A stretch of 64,000 nt of DNA from Lewinellaceae bacterium (GTDB taxonomy: Bacteria > Bacteroidota > Bacteroidia > Chitinophagales > Saprospiraceae). Shown here piece after piece: positions 47,430 through 55,774 of the stretch (its first letter is position 1; each line of letters begins with the position of its first letter). Made by a program: the position numbers and the translations under genes. The stretch is from NCBI GenBank assembly GCA_020636225.1, contig JACJYI010000008.1:186001-250000 (forward strand), written 5' to 3'. The notes below the pieces were generated by a model. That model did no database searches. It saw nothing but the letters and a program-made list of their open reading frames with translations, and was not told where the DNA came from.

Positions 47430-48200
47430 ATGATCGATACACATGCCCATATCTATCTGGATGATTTCGCCGACGACCGCGAGGCCATGATGCAACGACT
47501 GGTTGCTGCTGGCGTGGAACGGGTCTATCTACCCAATATCGACGGAAAGAGCATTGCCCAGATCAGGCAATTGGTATCCACCTATCCGGACATCTGCCGA
47601 CCGATGATGGGATTGCACCCATGTTCCGTCAAGGGTGACTGGAAAGCGGAACTGGCGGTGATCCTGGAGGAGCTGGAGACCGGTCAATATGTGGCCATCG
47701 GCGAAACCGGTCTGGATGCCTATTGGGACAAGACGACCCTGCCGCAACAAGAAGAGGCCCTCAGGATCCAGATCGACTGGGCTGTGGGATTCGCTCTCCC
47801 GTTGATCCTGCATACCCGGGATACGATGGATCGGACCATTGAGGTGGTTCGGGAGGCTCATCGTCCGGGCCTGACAGGGATCTTTCATTGCTTCAATGGG
47901 ACAGAGGAACAGGCCAGGCAGATCATTGATCTGGACTTCTACCTGGGCATCGGGGGAGTTTACACGTTCCAGAATGCCCGGATGGAGGAACATCTCCGGA
48001 ACATCCCGCTCGAGCATCTGGTACTGGAGACAGATGCACCCTATCTGGCCCCGGTGCCCCATCGGGGAAAACGGAATGAACCATCCTACCTGAAGCCGAT
48101 TGTCAGCAAGCTGGCAGCTGACCGGCAGATATCCGAGGAAGAGGTCATCAGGCAGACCAGCCAAAATGCCAGGAAGCTTTTCCGGGAAATGTCGGAATAG
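47430..48200 (+). CDS. TatD family metal-dependent hydrolase
   Basis: 256 residues from the ATG at 47430 (MIDTHAHIYLDDF). Metal ligands of the TIM-barrel amidohydrolase type: DTHAH (H-x-H), GETGLDAYW (Glu), LHTRDT (His), FHCFNG (His) and ETDAPYLAP (Asp). TatD enzymes are Mg2+-dependent DNases or exonucleases of DNA/RNA quality control; no link to Tat secretion is implied. Confidence 0.94.
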   Translation: MIDTHAHIYLDDFADDREAMMQRLVAAGVERVYLPNIDGKSIAQIRQLVSTYPDICRPMMGLHPCSVKGDWKAELAVILEELETGQYVAIGETGLDAYWDKTTLPQQEEALRIQIDWAVGFALPLILHTRDTMDRTIEVVREAHRPGLTGIFHCFNGTEEQARQIIDLDFYLGIGGVYTFQNARMEEHLRNIPLEHLVLETDAPYLAPVPHRGKRNEPSYLKPIVSKLAADRQISEEEVIRQTSQNARKLFREMSE

Positions 48201-48269
48201 ATGATTTCCTCCTTGGCAATGTGCACAGGAATTGCCAATTTTGCAGTCCCTTGAAAACAGGGCCCTTCA

Positions 48270-48357
48270 GGAGAGTTGGCCGAGTGGTCGAAGGCGCACG
48301 CCTGGAAAGCGTGTAACCGGCAAAACCGGTTCAAGGGTTCGAATCCCTTACTCTCCG
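48270..48357 (+). tRNA. tRNA-Ser (anticodon GGA)
   Basis: Acceptor GGAGAGT/ACTCTCC with discriminator G, long variable arm (AACCGGCAAAACCGGTT), anticodon loop CTGGAAA giving GGA, T-loop TTCGAAT. CCA not encoded. Confidence 0.96.
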
Positions 48358-48370
48358 CATTCCGTCCAAG

Positions 48371-48399
48371 CCATCTGCCATGCGGCAGATGGTTTTTTT
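48371..48399 (+). terminator. Terminator after tRNA-Ser
   Basis: Nine-bp perfect stem CCATCTGCC/GGCAGATGG with loop ATGC and seven T. Confidence 0.9.
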
Positions 48400-48765
48400 A
48401 CCTCCGGCCCAGCCTGACCTGCGGGTGGTGCAAGTTCAGGAATCGACCAGACCGCTCGCCTGGACAACCCAGGAGATTTTTGGCCACGTCCACCCTCAGG
48501 GCGAACTTCCTGCAAGGCATGGAGAAAGAAGCAGCCAAATGCGCCCTGTTCTTCACCCACCAAAATTCCTGTGTTCGGCATCTGGAGTACAGGAGTCCGA
48601 CAAGTCGAGTCGAAATCCGATCCGAATCTGGATACGTGAGTATCTTTTGTGATAAGTTTTTGTCAGATCGGGCACATTTCACAGGAGAGTAGACAGCGAA
48701 CTTGATATGTTTATTATTTTAGCCCCTGAGATCAAACTTTAAGCAAACGAAAAATCTCCTTCACT
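48400..48765 (+). other. 366-base intergenic region before the exbB operon
   Basis: No convincing gene, RNA or repeat is seen. Open frames here have no family resemblance and no start context. The last 80 bases are AT-rich (TGATATGTTTATTATTTTAGCC) and probably hold the exbB promoter, but no exact TAnnTTTG box is placed well. Confidence 0.5.
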
Positions 48766-49497
48766 ATGCGACGTGTAATTGCGCTCTTCCTGGTCTTTGC
48801 GGCCGTTCTGCTTACCGGAACTATGGAATTGTATGCCCAGGATGCTGGGGAAGTGGCTGGTCCCTCAGGATTCCAGCTCCTGAAAAAGTATTTCATCGAG
48901 GGTGACTGGCGCTTCATGAGCCTGGTACTTGTGACCTTGATCCTCGGTCTGGCCTTCTGTATCGAGCGGATCATCTCCCTGAACATCGCCACGACCAACA
49001 CGGAGAAGCTCATCGGTTCGATCGATGATGAACTCGCCAACGGCAACGTCAATGGTGCCATGGAGGTGTGCAAGGCCACCCCTGGTCCTGCTGCCAGTGT
49101 CTTGTACGAAGGTCTCAAGGTCTCTGACAAAGGTGCCGATGCGGTCGAAAAGGCCATTGTGTCCTACGGCAGTGTCCAAATGGGTCTGTTGGAGCGCGGC
49201 CTGGTCTGGATTTCGCTCTTCATTGCCACGGCACCCATGCTCGGGTTTATGGGTACGGTAATCGGGATGATCACGGCGTTTGACCGGATCGAAGCGGCCG
49301 GCGACCTGTCTCCCGCCATTGTGGCCGGAGGGATCAAGGTGGCTCTGTTGACTACCGTATTCGGTCTGGTAGTCGCCATTATCCTCCAGATCTTCTACAA
49401 CTATATCGTGTCGAAGATCGATGGCATTACCAACAAGATGGAAGATGCATCCATTGGCCTGATCGAGGCTCTGACGCGTCGGAACATCATTAAATAA
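48766..49497 (+). CDS. exbB: MotA/TolQ/ExbB proton channel family protein
   Basis: 243 residues: N-terminal signal-like helix, then three membrane helices, with the conserved channel region GLVWISLFIATAPMLGFMGTVIGMITAFD (about 145-173) and a second conserved helix LLTTVFGLVVAIILQIFYNY. With ExbD it forms the proton-driven motor that powers TonB or related envelope machines. First gene of an exbB-4TM-exbD-exbD operon. Confidence 0.93.
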   Translation: MRRVIALFLVFAAVLLTGTMELYAQDAGEVAGPSGFQLLKKYFIEGDWRFMSLVLVTLILGLAFCIERIISLNIATTNTEKLIGSIDDELANGNVNGAMEVCKATPGPAASVLYEGLKVSDKGADAVEKAIVSYGSVQMGLLERGLVWISLFIATAPMLGFMGTVIGMITAFDRIEAAGDLSPAIVAGGIKVALLTTVFGLVVAIILQIFYNYIVSKIDGITNKMEDASIGLIEALTRRNIIK

Positions 49498-49514
49498 CCC
49501 GAAATTCACCCAGC

Positions 49515-49985
49515 ATGTATCAATTTTTAAACAAATATGGCCAGGTTGCGGCTTTCGGGCTGGGTCTGCTGATCATCCTCATATTCTTCGGTTCGGTGCT
49601 CTCCGGTGTGGATAGCTTCAATGGACTGGATAAGGCGGGTCAGTTGCAGTCCGGGATCTTCGACTTCGGTCTGGGTGCTGCCATGTTCCTGACCATCCTC
49701 TGTGCACTGGCTGTCGTGTTCTTTGGCTTCTACTACATTGCCAAACATCCGAAGTCATCCATGAAGGGGATCATTCAGGCCTTGGTCCTGGTAGCGATTT
49801 TTGTCGTTGCCTATTTCGTGGCCTCTCCGGCAGAGTCGGGCTTGATGAAAACCCTGGCCGAACGATTCGAATTGACCGCCGGGCAGGAGAAATTCATCTC
49901 CGGTGGGTTGACCACTGCCCTGATCCTATTCGGAGGAGCTGCCGTTGCATTCATTGTTTCGGAAGTCCGGAATCTGTTCAAATAG
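49515..49985 (+). CDS. Four-helix membrane protein of the exbB-exbD operon, function unknown
   Basis: 156 residues with four predicted membrane helices (about 10-32, 50-74, 85-105, 128-150), few charged residues and no known motif. It sits between exbB (18 bases upstream) and two exbD genes (7 bases downstream) and so is very probably part of the same motor complex. Similar small membrane proteins are found at this place in other Bacteroidota exb operons, from memory. Confidence 0.8.
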   Translation: MYQFLNKYGQVAAFGLGLLIILIFFGSVLSGVDSFNGLDKAGQLQSGIFDFGLGAAMFLTILCALAVVFFGFYYIAKHPKSSMKGIIQALVLVAIFVVAYFVASPAESGLMKTLAERFELTAGQEKFISGGLTTALILFGGAAVAFIVSEVRNLFK

Positions 49986-49991
49986 ATCATT

Positions 49992-50549
49992 ATGCTGAAG
50001 AAACGCTCCAGAAATAGTCGAGGTTCGAACGAGATCAACGCCAGTTCCATGGCGGATATCGCGTTCCTGTTGCTGATCTTCTTTCTGGTGACCACCCAGA
50101 TCGTCGAGGATAAGGGCATCCTGGTGAAGCTTCCACCGTGGTCGGAGGTTCCCCCCGATCCGCTCAAGCTCATTCCACGGAACGTGTTTTCTGTATTGGT
50201 GAACGCCCAGAACCAATTGCTGGTTCGAGGTGAGCCTGCCAATGTGGATGAATTGAAGGACCGAGCCAAGGAATTCATCATGAACCCCACCGGTCGTGAG
50301 GATCTGTCACAGTCACCCACAAAGGCGATCATTTCGTTGAAGAATGACCGGGGTACCAATTACAAGACCTATCTGGAGGTCTACAACGAGCTGAAGGCTG
50401 CATACGACGAACTGTGGGATGAGGAATCCATGCGGAAGTATGGCGTCCATTACAGTGATGAACTGCCATTGGATTATCGGAAGGAGATCAAGGGAAAGAT
50501 TCCCATGGTCTTGTCTGAAGCGGAACCCACCTCTTACGGAGAGGAATAA
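49992..50549 (+). CDS. exbD: Biopolymer transporter ExbD/TolR family (first copy)
   Basis: 185 residues. Short basic N-terminus, single membrane helix with the proton-carrying Asp: INASSMADIAFLLLIFFLVTT (about 15-35), then a periplasmic domain of about 145 residues that is longer than in classical ExbD. It begins 7 bases after the four-helix protein. Confidence 0.92.
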   Translation: MLKKRSRNSRGSNEINASSMADIAFLLLIFFLVTTQIVEDKGILVKLPPWSEVPPDPLKLIPRNVFSVLVNAQNQLLVRGEPANVDELKDRAKEFIMNPTGREDLSQSPTKAIISLKNDRGTNYKTYLEVYNELKAAYDELWDEESMRKYGVHYSDELPLDYRKEIKGKIPMVLSEAEPTSYGEE

Positions 50550-50560
50550 AACAAGCAACC

Positions 50561-51037
50561 ATGTCTTCACATTTCAAGAAAAAGCGGGGTGACTCGAAGC
50601 CCACGATTTCTACGGCTTCTTTGCCGGATATCGTTTTCATGCTGCTCTTCTTCTTCATGGTGGTCACCGTTCTCCGCCAGGGAGAGATGAAGCTGAAGGT
50701 GGTCACGCCACAGGCCACCCAGTTGACCAAGCTGGAAGAAAAGTCATTGGTCAACTATATCTACATTGGGCGGCCGATAGACAAGTATGCCAAGATCTAT
50801 GGCACGAAGCCCAGGATCCAGCTAGGCGACCAGATCGTCGATGGTCCGACGAACATCCCCTTGTTCCTTGAACAACACAAGGTGAAAGTACCCGAGTCAA
50901 GGCACACGTTGATCACCACTTCACTCAAGGTGGATGGCGATGTGACGATGGGGATTGTCCAGGATGTGAAAGTGATGCTGCGCAAGAGCAACCAGCTCCG
51001 CCTGAACTATTCAGCCAAGAAGAAGGACGAGGCATAG
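50561..51037 (+). CDS. exbD: Biopolymer transporter ExbD/TolR family (second copy)
   Basis: 158 residues, same plan as the copy just upstream: basic N-terminus, one helix with Asp in TASLPDIVFMLLFFFMVVTV (about 15-34), then a periplasmic domain. The two copies are diverged outside the helix, suggesting an ExbD heterodimer in the motor. Last gene of the operon. Confidence 0.92.
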   Translation: MSSHFKKKRGDSKPTISTASLPDIVFMLLFFFMVVTVLRQGEMKLKVVTPQATQLTKLEEKSLVNYIYIGRPIDKYAKIYGTKPRIQLGDQIVDGPTNIPLFLEQHKVKVPESRHTLITTSLKVDGDVTMGIVQDVKVMLRKSNQLRLNYSAKKKDEA

Positions 51038-51070
51038 TGATCTCGATCAGGAATTCCTGATTTGTAAAAA

Positions 51071-51108
51071 GCGGGAGTGCAAGAATTTGCCCTCCCGCTT
51101 TTTTTTTG
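51071..51108 (+). terminator. Terminator of the exbB-exbD operon
   Basis: GCGGGAG (51071-51077) pairs with CTCCCGC (51092-51098); A-run before and ten T after, so it can also serve the convergent DUF4293 gene. Confidence 0.9.
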
Positions 51109-51121
51109 GAGTCCGATCTGC

Positions 51122-51589
51122 TTAGCGAAGGCGATCCATGGATCGGATCAACTTGTCATCCTTATTGATGGCCCGGATGGCCAGAGTCGTAGAAATGATG
51201 CCGGCCAGGGGAGCCAATCCTCCAAAGCCGATCTCGAAGAGGTAGGGGCCCTGGTTCAGCTGACTGTAATCCTGGTAGAAGAAAACCGCAGCCAGCAGGA
51301 GGATCAGGATGAACCCGATCAGGACACCTCTGGCCAATGCAACCTGGCGCTGTCGGTTTCGGAATTGGAAAATATCCACGAGGGCAAGGAAACTGGTCAG
51401 GCCAACCAGCAACAAGAGGATCAGGTGATCGGTCACGTGAAAGATCCCGTCTTCCAGCATGGATTGTGGTTGGCTTTTGAGGACATCCACATCACCCTCC
51501 ACGCTCGCCAGGGTCATGGGATCGATGAGAAGTGACAGGCCAGCCAACATGGCCATGAAAAGGAAGATCGTTTGAATTCGTTGTAGCAT
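51122..51589 (-). CDS. DUF4293 family membrane protein
   Basis: 155 residues from the ATG at 51589 (MLQRIQTIFLFMA matches the family start; an earlier in-frame ATG at 51610 overlaps the -7 box). Four membrane helices (about 7-25, 52-72, 85-108, 123-143). The family is restricted to Bacteroidota and has no known function. Confidence 0.88.
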   Translation of the reverse strand: MLQRIQTIFLFMAMLAGLSLLIDPMTLASVEGDVDVLKSQPQSMLEDGIFHVTDHLILLLLVGLTSFLALVDIFQFRNRQRQVALARGVLIGFILILLLAAVFFYQDYSQLNQGPYLFEIGFGGLAPLAGIISTTLAIRAINKDDKLIRSMDRLR

Positions 51590-51597
51590 GTTCCGTG

Positions 51598-51615
51598 TAC
51601 ATTTGTGCAAAGATA
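51598..51615. promoter_or_regulatory. Overlapping divergent -7 boxes
   Basis: Plus-strand TACATTTG (51598-51605) faces the oxidoreductase gene; minus-strand TATCTTTG (51615-51608) faces the DUF4293 gene. The two boxes are three bases apart and the transcripts would overlap, so RNA polymerase can probably occupy only one at a time. Confidence 0.6.
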
Positions 51616-51628
51616 ATGCCTCTCAGGG

Positions 51629-52798
51629 ATGACGGACGAGCAGTCAACCAACCTGCACTTGCCATTAGCAGATACCAGTTGCTGGGAAGACACAACCGTG
51701 CTTTCACCGGCGGATTACCTGATTGTGGGTGCTGGAATCACCGGGATCAACGCCGCCATTTCGATCAAGGCGCATGCACCCGCTGCTCGGGTCATTGTCC
51801 TTGATCGGGGTAGTTGGGGGGAGGGAGCCAGCTTTCGGAATGCCGGGTTTGCCTGTCTGGGGAGTCCGACCGAGTTGCTGGCGGACCTTCAGGATGGCCA
51901 GGATGATCTGGTATGGCATCTGGTAGAGATGCGCCACAGGGGGCTTCAACAGTTGATTCGTCGAGTCAGGCCCGGTGCCATGGAGCTGACCCGATGCGGA
52001 GGAACCGAATTTTTTTCAAGGGATGAACCTGCTCGTTGGGAGCAGACACTTGACCAGTTGTCCATGCTGGATCACCACTTGAAACAGATCACTGGAAGGA
52101 AGGAACCTCATTTCATACCAACGCAATCGGATGGGGGCTTCCGGAATGGGTTCGGGCAGATCCTGATTGCTGATGAGGCCAGGATTCATCCCGGAAAGAT
52201 GATGATGCGTCTGCATGAAATGGCCAGGTCTCTGGGCGTCATGATCCTGGGAGGCGTTGCGATTACAGGTTGGACCAATACGGGTTCGGGTATTGATGTC
52301 CAGACCAGTACCGGGCATGTGTGGCACACACGTCGACTGGGGTTGGCGACAAATGGATTTACCCGGAGACTGATGCCGGAGTTGGAGGTTGTTCCTGCCC
52401 GGAATCAGGTCTTCCTGACCCAGCCGATCAGGGGGATTGCCTGGGACAGGTGTTTTCATGCACACCAGGGATATATCTATGCGCGAAGGGTAGGGGAGCA
52501 ACTCCTGATCGGCGGGGCCCGTCATATCGATCCGATCGGGGAAACCACGGATGTGCCGGGAACGACACCGGAGATCGAAACTTACTTATTGGACTATCTG
52601 AACCGGCATTTTCCTGTTCTCGGGGGGACTTGTTTTGTCAAGCGCTGGAGCGGGACGCTGGGCGTGGGCAGCAAGAAAATCCCCGTCATTCGCGAAGTCG
52701 GGCAGAATATCTTTGCAGCAGTTCGTTTAGGAGGTATGGGAGTCGCCATAGGGACACTGGTCGGTGAGCAGTTGTCCGAGATGATGCTGAATTCATGA
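51629..52798 (+). CDS. FAD-dependent oxidoreductase (DAO family)
   Basis: 389 residues. N-terminal dinucleotide fold YLIVGAGITGINAAISI (about 30-46) with an acidic end VIVLDRGSWGEGAS, and a C-terminal FAD-contact GGMGVAIGTLVGEQL near 370. The fold is that of glycine/D-amino-acid oxidases; the substrate cannot be assigned. Its stop overlaps the OstA-like start (ATGA), so the two are coupled even though no functional link is obvious. Confidence 0.88.
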   Translation: MTDEQSTNLHLPLADTSCWEDTTVLSPADYLIVGAGITGINAAISIKAHAPAARVIVLDRGSWGEGASFRNAGFACLGSPTELLADLQDGQDDLVWHLVEMRHRGLQQLIRRVRPGAMELTRCGGTEFFSRDEPARWEQTLDQLSMLDHHLKQITGRKEPHFIPTQSDGGFRNGFGQILIADEARIHPGKMMMRLHEMARSLGVMILGGVAITGWTNTGSGIDVQTSTGHVWHTRRLGLATNGFTRRLMPELEVVPARNQVFLTQPIRGIAWDRCFHAHQGYIYARRVGEQLLIGGARHIDPIGETTDVPGTTPEIETYLLDYLNRHFPVLGGTCFVKRWSGTLGVGSKKIPVIREVGQNIFAAVRLGGMGVAIGTLVGEQLSEMMLNS

Positions 52799-54624
52799 AG
52801 GAAATGATGACGACATATTGCCGGTTGGCAGCATTGCTGTGTTCACTGGCACTATCTGTTTCAGGAATGGCGCAGGAATCAAAGCCACCCAGGACACAGA
52901 TCTATATCGTGCACGCGGATGAATGGTATTATGAGGAAGGCGATTCCTCGGTTGTCGATCAGCTCAGGGGGAATGTCAACGTGCGATATGACAGTGTGTT
53001 CCTCTTTTGTGATACCGCATTTATCCATGGGAAGATCCTGAAGGCGATCGGGCATTCTGCCCTGGTCCAGGGTGATTCCCTGAAGATCTTCGCAGACACT
53101 CTGACTTATGACAGTGAATCCGGTCAGGCCGACCTGTTGGGGCGCGTTCTACTGGTCAATGGCAATCAACGGTTGCGCACGGACAGTCTGCATTATGATA
53201 CCCGTACCAAGATCGCGACCTACCTCACCGGGGCATTCCTGGAGAATCTGGCTACCCGGATGTACAGCCAGCGAGGCGATTATCATGTACAGGAGGAGAC
53301 GATTTACTTCAGGGACTCGGTTCGGGTTCAGGATCCTCAATTCCGGTTGAAGGCTGATTCCCTGTATTACAAGGTCCGGGAGAACAGGGCCTATTTCACG
53401 GGGCCTACCTTGATCCGCCAGCAAAAGGCCAACCTGTATTGCGAAGAGGGTTATTATGATCTGGTTGCTCAGGAGGGACTGTTTACCCGGAATGCCCAGT
53501 TTGCCGACAGTACTCGTCAGGCCCAGGCAGATGAGATCTATTATCAGGCTCAACCGGAACGGATAATCCTGCGCGGCAAAGGGCTATACCAGGAAGGTTC
53601 GCGACTTGTCTCAGGGGATACACTGGATTACACCACATCTTCCGGGGAATTCCTGGTCAGGGGCAACGGTTTTTTGCAGGATGGACAGCAGACCATTGAG
53701 GCGGAGGGGATCGACTACAATACCCGCACCGAGCGATTCCAGACCCAGGGCCGTGCAAATGTCCAGGATGGAGCCCAATTCCTGGAAGCGGATCGGATCA
53801 TGAGTACGGATAGTTCAGAAATGGCCATAGTTGTGGGCAATGTCGTCTGGAGAGATACCTCGGCCAGGGTGATCCTGACTTGTGATTCAGCCGCGTACCA
53901 GCGTTCCGCCGGGTATTTCATGGCCATGGGCAGCCCGCCGTTGCTCATGCAGGTGATCGACGGGGATACCCTCTATCTGGTCGCCGACCGCATTCGGGCA
54001 GAGCGGGGAGCAGGGGAGGATTCAACCCGTCAGATCCATGCTTACCACCATGTGTTGATCTACAAGTCCGACCTGCAGGCATCTTGCGATTCCCTGATCT
54101 ATTCCGAGCGTGATTCCCTCTTCCAGTTCTTCGGGAATCCGGTCATCTGGTCGGATACCTCCCAGTTTACCGCGGATACCATTTCGATCCGCATGACCGA
54201 TCAGGCCATTGATTCGATTTTTCTGCGACGGAGGGCCCTGATCCTCAATTCTCCGGACGAACTGTATTTCAACCAGATCAAGGGTCGGTTGATCACGGCA
54301 TCGTTCAACGAGGGAGAATTGGCGAAGATGGATGTGGTGGGGAATGCGGAATCTGTCTATTATGCCCTGGAGGAGAACGGAGAATATCTGGGTGTCAACA
54401 CGTCCGTTTGCAGTGAAATGGTCCTCCTGTTTGCCGACAACCAGGTACAGGATATCTACTACCTCAGAGAGCCTGAATCGGTGATGTACCCGATGGATCA
54501 GGTGGACCATGGCAGCCTTCAGTTGGAAGGATTCCGTTGGCGGATCCTGGAGAAACCACTGAGCCTCCCCGATCTCCTGGCCAAATGGAACACGATCCAA
54601 CCCGCAATGGTGGAGAGCCAATAA
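52795..54624 (+). CDS. OstA-like LPS-transport protein
   Basis: 609 residues with a signal peptide (about 1-27; ATG at 52804 is an alternative). The body repeats short beta units of the form A-D-S/T-L-x-Y (FADTLTYDSESGQADLLGRV; LRTDSLHYDTRTKIATYLTG; ADSLYYKVRENRAYFTG), the OstA/LptA jellyroll. Family members form the periplasmic bridge that carries LPS to the outer membrane; this long Bacteroidota type has several OstA domains. Confidence 0.88.
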   Translation: MKEMMTTYCRLAALLCSLALSVSGMAQESKPPRTQIYIVHADEWYYEEGDSSVVDQLRGNVNVRYDSVFLFCDTAFIHGKILKAIGHSALVQGDSLKIFADTLTYDSESGQADLLGRVLLVNGNQRLRTDSLHYDTRTKIATYLTGAFLENLATRMYSQRGDYHVQEETIYFRDSVRVQDPQFRLKADSLYYKVRENRAYFTGPTLIRQQKANLYCEEGYYDLVAQEGLFTRNAQFADSTRQAQADEIYYQAQPERIILRGKGLYQEGSRLVSGDTLDYTTSSGEFLVRGNGFLQDGQQTIEAEGIDYNTRTERFQTQGRANVQDGAQFLEADRIMSTDSSEMAIVVGNVVWRDTSARVILTCDSAAYQRSAGYFMAMGSPPLLMQVIDGDTLYLVADRIRAERGAGEDSTRQIHAYHHVLIYKSDLQASCDSLIYSERDSLFQFFGNPVIWSDTSQFTADTISIRMTDQAIDSIFLRRRALILNSPDELYFNQIKGRLITASFNEGELAKMDVVGNAESVYYALEENGEYLGVNTSVCSEMVLLFADNQVQDIYYLREPESVMYPMDQVDHGSLQLEGFRWRILEKPLSLPDLLAKWNTIQPAMVESQ

Positions 54625-54657
54625 AAAAGGGATGATCCAATTGGATCATCCCTTTTT
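54624..54657. terminator. Bidirectional terminator between ostA-like and rpmA
   Basis: Perfect inverted repeat GGGATGATCCAA/TTGGATCATCCC flanked by A- and T-runs, shared by the convergent OstA-like and L27 genes. Confidence 0.9.
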
Positions 54658-54680
54658 ATTTTGAACTGCTGGTCGACTGA

Positions 54681-55364
54681 TTAGGCTTCCCGTCCACCCT
54701 GCAGACGGTCCTGCAATTCCTTCAGGGCATCCCAGTCGCCAGATGCAGCGATCTTGGCCTGGGCTGGCCAGGTGGTCGGATCATGCATTTGGTATCTTGC
54801 ACCGGCAGCATGGAGGATTTCCCGGATCTTTTCAGCATCCGTCTCACCCATGATGGCCAGGGTAGTAATGCCGCCTTCCTTGAGGAGCTGCTCGATCTTC
54901 GGACCAACACCTTCGACGATCTTCAGGTCATCTGCCTTGATCGCTTTCCCGGATTTTTTGGCGGGAGCCTCTGCCGTTGGTTCGGTGTTGGGCTCGGCAG
55001 GTGCTGGTTCAGCAGGTGCTTCCTTTGCCTCTACCGGTGCCGGTGCGGGCTTCGGAGCCGGAGCTGCCTTGGCAGCCTTTGGCGGAGCTGCCTTTTCAGC
55101 GACCTCGGCCATATCCGGAAGAATGTTCACGTAGGTCCGATCCTTGCGGCCAGTGCGGAAGGTAACCACACCGTCTGCCAGGGCAAACAAGGTATAATCC
55201 TTGCCCATGCCTACATTCTCACCCGGGTGGAACTTGGTGCCCCGCTGACGAATGATGATATTTCCCGCACGGGCATCCTGCCCGCCGAAGATCTTGACGC
55301 CAAGTCGTTTGCTTTTACTGTCGCGTCCGTTGTCTGAACTACCTACCCCTTTCTTGTGAGCCAT
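54681..55364 (-). CDS. rpmA: 50S ribosomal protein L27 fused to a C-terminal helix-hairpin-helix domain
   Basis: 227 residues, against about 85 for normal L27. Residues 1-84 are a complete L27 (MAHKKGVGSSDNGRDSKS; FHPGENVGMGKDYTLFALADG). Then an Ala/Pro/Lys/Glu-rich linker (about 85-140) and a helix-hairpin-helix domain (LKIVEGVGPKIEQLLKEGGI, about 147-166) ending with DPTTWPAQAKIAA and a Gln/Arg-rich tail. From memory, this HhH module is usually attached to L21 in Bacteroidota; here it is on L27 and the adjacent L21 is of normal length. No frameshift is involved. Confidence 0.95.
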   Translation of the reverse strand: MAHKKGVGSSDNGRDSKSKRLGVKIFGGQDARAGNIIIRQRGTKFHPGENVGMGKDYTLFALADGVVTFRTGRKDRTYVNILPDMAEVAEKAAPPKAAKAAPAPKPAPAPVEAKEAPAEPAPAEPNTEPTAEAPAKKSGKAIKADDLKIVEGVGPKIEQLLKEGGITTLAIMGETDAEKIREILHAAGARYQMHDPTTWPAQAKIAASGDWDALKELQDRLQGGREA

Positions 55365-55385
55365 GGTCGGTTGGTTTTTTCTGAA

Positions 55386-55697
55386 TTAAACATTAATGGA
55401 TTCAACCTTGATCTTGGTGAACCGTTGACGGTGGCCGTTCTTGACCCGGTATCCCTTCCGTCTTTTCTTCTTGAAAACAATCACTTTGTCACCTTTCTGA
55501 TGTCCAATGACCGAGGCATTTACCTTGGCACCTGATACATAGGGTTTTCCAACCGTGACCTGACCGTTGTTTTCGGTGAGCAGGACTTCCGCAAAGGAGA
55601 GGTTGTCTCCTTCGCTTGCCTCCAGCTGGTGGACGAAGAGCTCTTGCCCTTCCTCGACTTTGAATTGCTGACCAGCAATAGTGACAATAGCGAACAT
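55386..55697 (-). CDS. rplU: 50S ribosomal protein L21
   Basis: 103 residues: MFAIVTIAGQQFKVEEGQELFVHQL at the start, VIGHQKGDKVIVFKKKRRKGYRVKNGHRQRFT at the end, standard L21 length. First gene of rplU-rpmA, 21 bases before L27. Confidence 0.97.
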   Translation of the reverse strand: MFAIVTIAGQQFKVEEGQELFVHQLEASEGDNLSFAEVLLTENNGQVTVGKPYVSGAKVNASVIGHQKGDKVIVFKKKRRKGYRVKNGHRQRFTKIKVESINV

Positions 55698-55720
55698 AGT
55701 TGAGTTATTTTTAGCGGCTG

Positions 55721-55752
55721 CAAAGATAATACTTCATTCGCTGAAATCCAAA
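55721..55752 (-). promoter_or_regulatory. Promoter of rplU-rpmA
   Basis: Minus-strand TATCTTTG (55728-55721) with TTTG (55752-55749) 20 bases upstream; 23 bases before the L21 ATG. Confidence 0.75.
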
Positions 55753-55774
55753 GGATAAGCGTGAAAGCAATCCC

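Noticed and set aside
48276..48692. 138-codon plus-strand open frame
   Set aside because: Begins inside tRNA-Ser and crosses its terminator; not a protein gene.
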